Part shown: in pieces, positions 7,099-11,817 of the stretch
How the letters are laid out: every line of letters starts with the position of its first letter
Position numbering within the stretch: position 1 is the first letter of the stretch
Source of the DNA: an uncultured Prevotella sp.
Lineage (GTDB): Bacteria; Bacteroidota; Bacteroidia; Bacteroidales; Bacteroidaceae
DNA: 11,817 nucleotides
Assembly: GCA_900314365.1 (NCBI GenBank)
Contig: OMVH01000249.1
Coordinates: 1 to 11,817 of the forward strand
Direction of reading: 5' to 3'
Translations under genes and position numbers: made by a program
The notes under the pieces: generated by a model
What the model saw: the letters and a program-made list of their open reading frames with translations, nothing else
Told to the model about the DNA's origin: nothing
Database searches by the model: none

Positions 7099-7842
7099 CT
7101 ACAGCCCTTGGGGGAGAATGAAATTGACTTCCTTGAATCCGTAGGTGCGGAACCTGTCGTCGCGGTCGCGCAGCACAAGATGACCGTCGTCCTCCACCTC
7201 TACGACAGCGGCCTCAAAGCGCCCTTCCTTATCCTCATAGGGGAAGAAACCGTGGCGACGGTAGAGCGACTCATGATAGAGGGCAGCAATATCAGTATAA
7301 TCGCCTTCCATAAGTAGTCCGTAGTATTTTTCAAAGGCCTCCACCACCCGCTTTAGCACCTTGTCGGTCTTCACCTCACGTCCAATGATGGAACAGAGCG
7401 AAAGCGGATTGGGCGCACCGCTGCGGAACTCCCATTGGTTGACATCAATACCGGTGCCGAAGATACAATCCTGGATATGCCCACCCGAGAGACGCGTCTC
7501 TATGAGGGTGCCGCTCACCTTAGAGTCCTTCCAATAGATGTCATTCGGCCATTTCACCTCGAAGCCCTCGACGAAACTGTCGAGCGCCTCCTTCAAAGCC
7601 AGCGCCTCTGCCATAGAGAGCAGGAACTGCCGGCCCAGAGGAACAGACGTGGGATGGGTCAGCATGGAGAAAAGCAGATTCTTTCCGGGCTCGCTCTCCC
7701 AGGTATTGGTGCCCTGTCCGCGGCCCGCCGTCTGGTAGTCGGCACTGACCACAAGCAGGTCGTAACGGTCGGACAAGTCACAGGTGCGGATATAGTCGTT
7801 GGTCGACGTCGTTTCCTTGAGACGGATGATTTTCTTCTTCAT
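7099..7842 (-). CDS. birA: Biotin--[acetyl-CoA-carboxylase] ligase, monofunctional
   Basis: The enzyme activates biotin as biotinyl-5'-AMP and transfers it to the lysine of biotin carboxyl carrier proteins. The product is 247 residues with no N-terminal winged-helix domain, so it is a class I ligase that should not act as the biotin repressor. Motifs are TTSTND (11-16), the adenylate-binding QTAGRGQG (37-44), KWPNDI (97-102) with the substrate lysine region KVSGTLIE (108-115), and GTGIDVN (129-135). KVSG replaces the commoner K(L/I)(A/C)G. A short C-terminal SH3-like domain (about 190-247) follows. It starts 14 bp after yraN and is probably co-transcribed with it. Confidence 0.94.
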   Translation of the reverse strand: MKKKIIRLKETTSTNDYIRTCDLSDRYDLLVVSADYQTAGRGQGTNTWESEPGKNLLFSMLTHPTSVPLGRQFLLSMAEALALKEALDSFVEGFEVKWPNDIYWKDSKVSGTLIETRLSGGHIQDCIFGTGIDVNQWEFRSGAPNPLSLCSIIGREVKTDKVLKRVVEAFEKYYGLLMEGDYTDIAALYHESLYRRHGFFPYEDKEGRFEAAVVEVEDDGHLVLRDRDDRFRTYGFKEVNFILPQGL

Positions 7843-7856
7843 AGTCGGATAGGTGT

Positions 7857-8234
7857 TCAGTAGACGAGCAGTGGGTTGAAAGCATCCTCTTCGTGCACAA
7901 GCTTTGCATCAGCCGGTGACGAGCCCACGACGGTGATGATGTCGAAGCGCAACTCCTCGGTCACACCGTAGGACTTCACGTAGGCATTGGCAGCCAGTCC
8001 GAGGTTCCTCACCTTACTGCGGTTGATGGCATCCTCGGGAGCGGTGGGCTCACCGGGCATGCGCGTCTTCACTTCCACAAAGACAAGGGTCGCCTTATCG
8101 GGGGTCAGGGCAATGATGTCGAGGTCACGACGGCCCGAATGCCAGTCGCGTTCCCTTATCTCATAGCCTTTCGTCCGAAGATAATCGGCGGCAAAGTCCT
8201 CGCCCCATTGTCCCAAGTCGTTGTGAGCAGCCAT
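7857..8234 (-). CDS. yraN: YraN family (UPF0102) endonuclease-like protein
   Basis: This is a 125-residue cytoplasmic protein of the widely conserved UPF0102 family, which has a restriction-endonuclease-like fold of uncertain cellular role. It shows the family pattern: GQWGEDFAADYLRTKGYEI at the N-terminus (8-26), then GRRDLDIIA (34-42) and LVFVEVKTR (50-58). D39 and E54-x-K56 make up a PD-(D/E)xK-like site. Aspartate (D37) stands where many homologues have glutamate (EIDIIA), a conservative change. It is first in the yraN-birA-pyrH cluster and has its own well-matched promoter only about 15 nt upstream of the ATG. Confidence 0.92.
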   Translation of the reverse strand: MAAHNDLGQWGEDFAADYLRTKGYEIRERDWHSGRRDLDIIALTPDKATLVFVEVKTRMPGEPTAPEDAINRSKVRNLGLAANAYVKSYGVTEELRFDIITVVGSSPADAKLVHEEDAFNPLLVY

Positions 8235-8253
8235 AAGTACTGGATGATTATTG

Positions 8254-8284
8254 CAAAAGTACTACTTTTCCTTGATGTGTCAAA
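8254..8284 (-). promoter_or_regulatory. yraN-birA-pyrH promoter (Bacteroidota type)
   Basis: On the minus strand, TTTG (8284-8281) plus a 19-bp spacer plus TACTTTTG (8261-8254) is a complete match to the -33/-7 consensus. The predicted start is near 8248-8250, giving a leader of about 15 nt. Its -33 element lies inside the spacer of the divergent tadA promoter, so the two polymerase sites overlap. Confidence 0.78.
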
Positions 8285-8302
8285 AAGAAAGCTGTAATTT
8301 TG
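8271..8302 (+). promoter_or_regulatory. tadA promoter (Bacteroidota type)
   Basis: TAATTTTG at 8295-8302 matches TAnnTTTG exactly. The -33 element is weaker: CTTG at 8271-8274 with a 20-bp spacer. The start should fall near 8306-8308, about 15 nt before the tadA ATG. The imperfect -33 suggests this promoter is weaker than the yraN promoter it overlaps. Confidence 0.6.
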
Positions 8303-8321
8303 CAATCAAAACCTTACGAAA

Positions 8322-8777
8322 ATGACAGGAAACGACAATCAGACCGAGACTGACAAGCGCTACATGCGGATGGCTTTGACCGAAGCTCAGGCAGCCGCGT
8401 CCGCAGGAGAGATACCAGTAGGTGCCGTCGTGGTGTGCAAAGGGCACGTCATTGCCCGCGCCCACAATCTCACGGAGACGCTTCACGACGTTACTGCCCA
8501 TGCCGAGATGCAGGCTATCACGGCAGCAGCCGAAGCTTTAGGCGGGAAATATTTAGACGACTGCACCCTCTATGTCACCGTGGAGCCCTGCCCGATGTGT
8601 GCCGGTGCCTTGGGCTGGGCCCAGGTGAGCCGCATCGTCTTTGGTGCACCCGACACGAAGCGAGGCTACCGTCTCTTCAGCCCCAACATGCTGCACCCCC
8701 GCTGCAAAGTGAGCGAGGGTGTATTGGCTGATGAGTGCAAAGCGCTCATGCAAGCGTTCTTCCGCGACCGCAGGTAG
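8322..8777 (+). CDS. tadA: tRNA-specific adenosine deaminase (nucleoside deaminase family)
   Basis: This zinc deaminase is predicted to convert adenosine 34 of the arginine tRNA anticodon to inosine so that CGN codons are read. The 151-residue product has the cytidine-deaminase fold signature: HAE (H60, catalytic E62) and PCPMC (C90 and C93), together giving the zinc ligands and the proton shuttle. IPVGAVVVCKG (31-41) and N49 in ARAHNL fit TadA. The downstream segment reads GALGWAQVSRIVFGAPDTKRG, where many TadA proteins have a Y/W-S-(Q/R)-I variant, so a guanine or other nucleoside deaminase remains possible. It is transcribed alone and converges on the lipoprotein gene, whose stop codon is only 15 bp away. 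Confidence 0.88.
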   Translation: MTGNDNQTETDKRYMRMALTEAQAAASAGEIPVGAVVVCKGHVIARAHNLTETLHDVTAHAEMQAITAAAEALGGKYLDDCTLYVTVEPCPMCAGALGWAQVSRIVFGAPDTKRGYRLFSPNMLHPRCKVSEGVLADECKALMQAFFRDRR

Positions 8778-8792
8778 CAGGCGGACACGCTT

Positions 8793-9647
8793 CTACTTCA
8801 CCATAATAACAAGGTACTTGCTCGTGGACCAGAATATCTGCGGGTTGGTGATGTGCAGCACGTACTGCTTCGAAGCGTCCTGCTGGAGCGTATAGCTGCT
8901 CGACGGATGCAGCGTGAGCACCTTGACCGACTTGGAATACAGAGGGATGGTCTTGTCAACACGGATGTCGATCTTCGTGAAATAACTCTTATTGAAGTTG
9001 CCCTGCATCACCTTGTTGCCCTCGATGATGCGCTGCGCCTTCAGCTCCTTCTTGGTTCCGAAGACATACCATGCCGTGTTGAGCTGCATGTCCTGTGTGG
9101 AGATGGTCTCCGTCTTGCGTGCATTGTCCTTATTCAGGTCGGCCACATTGGTATTGAGGTTGTCGATGGCCTCATCGAGTTCAGAGATATGTATGTCCTT
9201 GGCATCGAGCTGTGCGCGCAGCTCCTGTAGTTGCTGGTCCTTGTCGTTGAGCTGCTTGACAAGGTTCTCTATGGTCTGCCGCAACTGGTCTCCTCGCAGA
9301 CTGCTCTGCCGCAGCTGCTGTCGCAACTTGGCTATGAGCTCGCGGTTGCGCTTCATCGTACTCGAGATAAACTGGATGTTCTCCCTTATTTGCTGCGACT
9401 TGCTGGCTCCCTCGCCGTCCTTGGCAAGGGTCACGCGGTTCTCAGCCTCATTGATTTCGCGGAAGCCCTCTTGAATTTCGTTGAGGGTTCCCATCATATC
9501 ATTGATTTCGTTGTCTTTCTGCTCTATGATTCTGCTCAGAGAGTCGTTCTGTTCTATCGCCTCGACCTGAGCCGCCTTCTTCTCCTGCCTGCAGCCTGCA
9601 AAGGTGAGAAGAAGCAGACCAAACAATGGCAACCATACATTCTTCAT
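8793..9647 (-). CDS. Coiled-coil lipoprotein of unknown function
   Basis: This is a predicted envelope lipoprotein of 284 residues. The signal peptide (about 1-18) ends in LTFAGC, giving a lipidated C19. The lipobox is slightly atypical, with F at -3. From about 28 to 190 the sequence is highly charged, rich in Q, N, E, K, L and I, with heptad-like stretches such as LRQQLRQSSLRGDQLRQTIENLVKQL, so a long coiled coil is likely. The last 90 residues look like a globular beta-rich domain containing YVFGTKKEL and PLYSKSVKVLTLHP. DSL at 35-37 fits the Bacteroidota O-glycosylation pattern D(S/T)(A/I/L/V/M/T). Size and layout recall the Bacteroides Cbp1-type collagen-binding adhesins, which I cannot confirm here. 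It follows rsmI by 18 bp and is probably co-transcribed with it. Confidence 0.82.
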   Translation of the reverse strand: MKNVWLPLFGLLLLTFAGCRQEKKAAQVEAIEQNDSLSRIIEQKDNEINDMMGTLNEIQEGFREINEAENRVTLAKDGEGASKSQQIRENIQFISSTMKRNRELIAKLRQQLRQSSLRGDQLRQTIENLVKQLNDKDQQLQELRAQLDAKDIHISELDEAIDNLNTNVADLNKDNARKTETISTQDMQLNTAWYVFGTKKELKAQRIIEGNKVMQGNFNKSYFTKIDIRVDKTIPLYSKSVKVLTLHPSSSYTLQQDASKQYVLHITNPQIFWSTSKYLVIMVK

Positions 9648-9665
9648 ACGCTGTGTCTTGATATT

Positions 9666-10412
9666 TTATTTACGGTTCAACTTTACCTTTCCGGGCTTAT
9701 CATCTTCCTCTCCGGCAGACTCTGGGTCCTTTCGTCCCTGACGGTCGCATCCAGCCACGACAACCACGAACTCTCCCCGGGGTGCTGTCTCGTTGAAGTG
9801 GGCCACAAGCTCACTGAGAGTACCCCGGAGGGTCTCCTCGTGCAACTTGGAAATTTCGCGGCTCACACTGGCCTGACGGTCGCCTCCGAAAGCATCAGCC
9901 AGCTGGGTGAGGAGCTTCACCACGCGGTAGGGCGACTCATAGAACACCATCGTGCGCGTCTCCGAGCGAAGCTGATCAATGCGTGTCTGACGACCTTTCT
10001 TCTGCGGAAGGAAGCCTTCGAAACAGAAACGGTCACAGGGCAAGCCTGAATCGACCAAGGCCGGAATGCACGCCGTGGGTCCGGGGAGGGTCTCAACGGT
10101 GATGCCCGCCTTGGCGGCCTCGCGAGCCAGGAAGAAACCGGGATCGCTGATACCCGGCGTACCTGCATCACTCACCAAGGCTATCGTCTGCCCGGCTTTG
10201 AGACGCTCCACAATGCCTGCCGACGTTCCATGCTCGTTGAACTTATGGTGGGCCACGAGATGATTATGAATGTCGAAATGCTGAAGCAGAATACCCGACG
10301 TACGAGTGTCCTCAGCTAACACAAGGTCGGCTTCCTTGAGAATTCGGATGGCACGCATTGTCATGTCCTCCATATTCCCCACTGGTGTAGGCACAATGTA
10401 GAGTACTCCCAT
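9666..10412 (-). CDS. rsmI: 16S rRNA (cytidine(1402)-2'-O)-methyltransferase
   Basis: This is a SAM-dependent enzyme that 2'-O-methylates C1402 of 16S rRNA in the ribosomal P-site region. The 248-residue tetrapyrrole-methylase-fold protein shows the diagnostic motifs VLYIVPTPVGN (3-13), LAEDTR (32-37), ALVSDAGTPGISDPG (78-92), LPGPTA (109-114) and FYESPYRV (157-164). It is shorter than E. coli RsmI because the small C-terminal domain is missing; it ends in a charged tail (about 225-248) rich in K, D and E. The frame is open 37 residues further upstream, but those residues span the promoter and lack family similarity, so MGVLYIVPTPVGN at 10412 is the start. The coiled-coil lipoprotein gene follows. 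Confidence 0.95.
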   Translation of the reverse strand: MGVLYIVPTPVGNMEDMTMRAIRILKEADLVLAEDTRTSGILLQHFDIHNHLVAHHKFNEHGTSAGIVERLKAGQTIALVSDAGTPGISDPGFFLAREAAKAGITVETLPGPTACIPALVDSGLPCDRFCFEGFLPQKKGRQTRIDQLRSETRTMVFYESPYRVVKLLTQLADAFGGDRQASVSREISKLHEETLRGTLSELVAHFNETAPRGEFVVVVAGCDRQGRKDPESAGEEDDKPGKVKLNRK

Positions 10413-10420
10413 ATTGAAAA

Positions 10421-10451
10421 CAAATTTAGGCAAATAATCGGCTCTTACAAA
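10421..10451 (-). promoter_or_regulatory. rsmI promoter (Bacteroidota type), nearly leaderless
   Basis: On the minus strand, TTTG (10451-10448), a 19-bp spacer and TAAATTTG (10428-10421) match the consensus exactly. The -7 element ends only 8 bases before the rsmI ATG, so the transcript should begin about 2-5 nt upstream of the start codon. Confidence 0.7.
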
Positions 10452-10606
10452 ATTTAAGACAAATTCTTTGCTTTTTTTAAGAGTTCGTACAAGTGGAAGC
10501 CTCTGTTTGTTAGAAGAATGCACTCAGCACAGCCGTCTATAGAAACGTTTTCCATAGCACAAACGAAGGCTTTCATGATGCTGAAGATTGGGCAAACGAC
10601 CACCTG

Positions 10607-10735
10607 GCAATTGGTCAAACATATGTTAGACAATTGGACAACAATTGTCAGACAATTGGACAACAATTGTTAGACAAATGGACAACAATTGTTAGACAAA
10701 TGAACACACAATTGAACAACAGATTTCAGACACAA
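10607..10735. repeat. Array of CAATTG-type hexamers with 11-bp phasing
   Basis: The core is four tandem units of 22, 22, 22 and 23 bp (10625-10646, 10647-10668, 10669-10690, 10691-10713). Each unit is made of two related 11-mers, GTTAGACAATT and GGACAACAATT, with decayed copies on both sides. Palindromic hexamers recur at 10608 (CAATTG), 10620 (CATATG), 10631, 10642, 10653 and 10664 (CAATTG), 10675 (CAAATG), 10686 (CAATTG), 10697 (CAAATG) and 10709 (CAATTG). Their spacing is 11 or 12 bp throughout, close to one helical turn. Neither 11 nor 22 is a multiple of three, so a coding repeat is unlikely. Confidence 0.85.
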
Positions 10736-10749
10736 TAAGAGTCGGATAG

Positions 10750-10783
10750 AAAGAAAGGAGGCCGCGAACGGTCTCCTTTCTTT
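10750..10783 (-). terminator. Strong hairpin terminator after the DUF4973-like gene
   Basis: AAAGAAAGGAG (10750-10760) pairs with CTCCTTTCTTT (10773-10783). Inside this, a G-U pair and CCG/CGG close a CGAA tetraloop, giving a continuous stem of 15 pairs. It begins 42 bp beyond the stop codon of the minus-strand lipoprotein gene, and the pyrimidine-rich arm continues as TCTAT when read leftward. It should isolate that locus from the rsmI unit. Confidence 0.75.
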
Positions 10784-10825
10784 GAAATAGCATTAAGCTG
10801 AATACCTGCTTCCGGTAAAGTGCGG

Positions 10826-11817
10826 TTACCAGAGAATGGCCTGGTCGGTATCCGGTATGAGCAGGTTGTAGAGGCGCTCCATACTCATGTTGCCCTTCAC
10901 GTGATAGCGCAACGGATTGGAGGGGTCTGTCGTGTAGTCGGTGAACTTATAGTCCAGATAGATGGTCATCTGACGGCGCTCAATGTTGGGCTTCGTCTCG
11001 TGGGGCTGATTCTTATAATAATAGGTACAGGAGCCCGTGACCTTGAAGTCCACTTTATCGTTAGGATGGCGCAGCCACACCTCAACGGGTCCCGTGATAG
11101 CTCCGTCCTCATCCTTAGTGCCGGGAAGAATACGGATAGCCACCTCGTAAGCCTTGCGATTGACATCCTCGTCCCAGATGGTTCCTGCATACATGAAGAT
11201 GGTGCTGTCGTTGAAGACCTTAGCCTCGCGGGAGCTCTCCGTGGCAGGGTCCTTCTCCTGACCGTCGTCGATGTAGGTGTTGAGGGTGTTGGTGCTGTAA
11301 GTACCCGAGAAGTCGTTGAACAGCTTCACATGCATGAGCGCCTTGTACCACCCCTTGCGCGTGTTGAGCTTGTAGTTGGGCGAGGGCTCAATGGTGAGAG
11401 GCAGCACCCACTCGTCGCTGAGGTCGATGCCCTTCATATTGAATTTCACGGGGAAGAGAGCCACGTCCTGCCCTGCTGGTATCGTGCAGGTGGTGGTGTC
11501 GAGATTGTAGAACTGCTCGGGCAGCTGCTTGTACCAGAGGTCCTCGCGGTTGACAGCGAACTTCACCTTATTAAGGATGGCCAGCGTGTCGTTGTCGACA
11601 CCGATGTTCACCGTGATGTCGTGGCTGTTCTGCTTCGAACCACTCACGATGACGGGAAGCTCGTAGCGGGCAGAGCCGTCGGCATGATAACGCATGTAGA
11701 CATCGTAGACACCATTGGAGCCGACCTGCGACTTGAAGGAAACCATCTGCTCATAGAGCTCTTCGCTCCATTCATCGTTGCAGGAGGTGAAGCCCAGGCA
11801 GGTGAGCAAGGCCAAGG
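10826..11817 (-). CDS. DUF1735/DUF4973-like surface lipoprotein, 5' end outside window
   Basis: This is the C-terminal 330 or so residues of a predicted outer-surface lipoprotein; the start codon lies beyond the right edge. The visible N-terminus LALLTCLGFTSCNDEWSEELYEQ is the end of a lipoprotein signal, with the lipidated cysteine before NDEW, so little is missing. An immunoglobulin-like beta domain follows (about 20-150 after the cysteine, including VYMRYHADGSARYELPVIVSGS), matching the DUF1735 pattern. The rest is a beta-rich domain with HPNDKVDFKV, RRQMTIYLDYKFTDYT and the end MSMERLYNLLIPDTDQAILW, which I recognise as DUF4973-like. Such proteins lie next to SusC/SusD pairs and bind glycans at the cell surface, often beside GH18 enzymes, so a polysaccharide-utilisation locus probably continues to the right. 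It ends in a strong hairpin terminator. Confidence 0.8.
   Translation of the reverse strand, partial: LALLTCLGFTSCNDEWSEELYEQMVSFKSQVGSNGVYDVYMRYHADGSARYELPVIVSGSKQNSHDITVNIGVDNDTLAILNKVKFAVNREDLWYKQLPEQFYNLDTTTCTIPAGQDVALFPVKFNMKGIDLSDEWVLPLTIEPSPNYKLNTRKGWYKALMHVKLFNDFSGTYSTNTLNTYIDDGQEKDPATESSREAKVFNDSTIFMYAGTIWDEDVNRKAYEVAIRILPGTKDEDGAITGPVEVWLRHPNDKVDFKVTGSCTYYYKNQPHETKPNIERRQMTIYLDYKFTDYTTDPSNPLRYHVKGNMSMERLYNLLIPDTDQAILW

Larger units (their letters stand above)
10452..10825. other. Gene-free region upstream of rsmI with repeat array and terminator
   Basis: About 375 bp between the rsmI promoter and the 3' end of the DUF4973-like gene. From 10607 to 10735 it is a phased repeat array and from 10750 to 10783 a terminator hairpin. 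The segment 10454-10576 has a 40-codon minus-strand frame (MKAFVCAMENV...) that reads somewhat like protein. No promoter precedes it and it matches nothing I know, so I do not call it a gene. Nothing else is recognisable. Confidence 0.5.

Noticed and set aside
7068..7178. Upstream extension of pyrH (37 more residues)
   Set aside because: It overlaps the birA coding region in another frame and has no similarity to UMP kinases. The family start MSRFNRILLKLSGE is at 7067.
10454..10666. Minus-strand 70-codon frame upstream of rsmI
   Set aside because: Its first third reads through the 11/22-bp repeat array and its end overlaps the rsmI promoter. No promoter precedes it. The later part (from 10576) looks slightly protein-like but has no supporting evidence.
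10607..10735. CRISPR array
   Set aside because: Units are contiguous 22-bp tandem repeats with no unique spacers, and there are no cas genes nearby.

Overview
The window looks like a chromosomal segment from a Bacteroidota bacterium, most likely Prevotellaceae. The evidence is the gene families (short two-membrane-segment phosphatidylserine decarboxylase, DUF4834, DUF4973-type surface lipoprotein, an HTH-less biotin ligase) and promoters of the Bacteroidota type. These read TTTG, then 19 bp, then TAnnTTTG, and they occur at the expected distance upstream of five genes. No species can be assigned from the sequence alone. Most of the window is core housekeeping. I did not find a convincing new defence, mobile or biosynthetic system.

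Left edge (1-666): no gene. It holds a probable terminator for something outside the window, a cluster of small hairpins (85-267), and two tandem copies of a 78-bp repeat (502-657) just past the 3' end of dnaE. Positions 667-4374 (minus) are dnaE, the replicative DNA polymerase alpha subunit, with an apparently intact PHP metal site. A divergent promoter region (4375-4520) separates it from a plus-strand operon: psd (4521-5201), pssA (5215-5958) and a DUF4834 membrane protein (5955-6218). psd and pssA together make phosphatidylethanolamine from CDP-diacylglycerol and serine.

A perfect 18-bp hairpin (6285-6326) separates that operon from a convergent minus-strand cluster transcribed yraN, birA, pyrH (8234 down to 6357). 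A compact 87-bp divergent region with interleaved promoters drives yraN leftward and tadA, a tRNA adenosine deaminase, rightward. tadA converges on a minus-strand pair: rsmI (16S rRNA 2'-O-methyltransferase, 9666-10412) followed by a coiled-coil lipoprotein (8793-9647).

Upstream of rsmI, 10413-10825 has no convincing gene. It carries the rsmI promoter, an array of CAATTG-like hexamers spaced almost exactly 11 bp apart (about 10608-10735), and a strong terminator hairpin (10750-10783). The right edge (10826-11817) is the 3' part of a DUF1735/DUF4973-like surface lipoprotein whose start lies outside the window. It probably marks the end of a SusCD-type glycan-utilisation locus.
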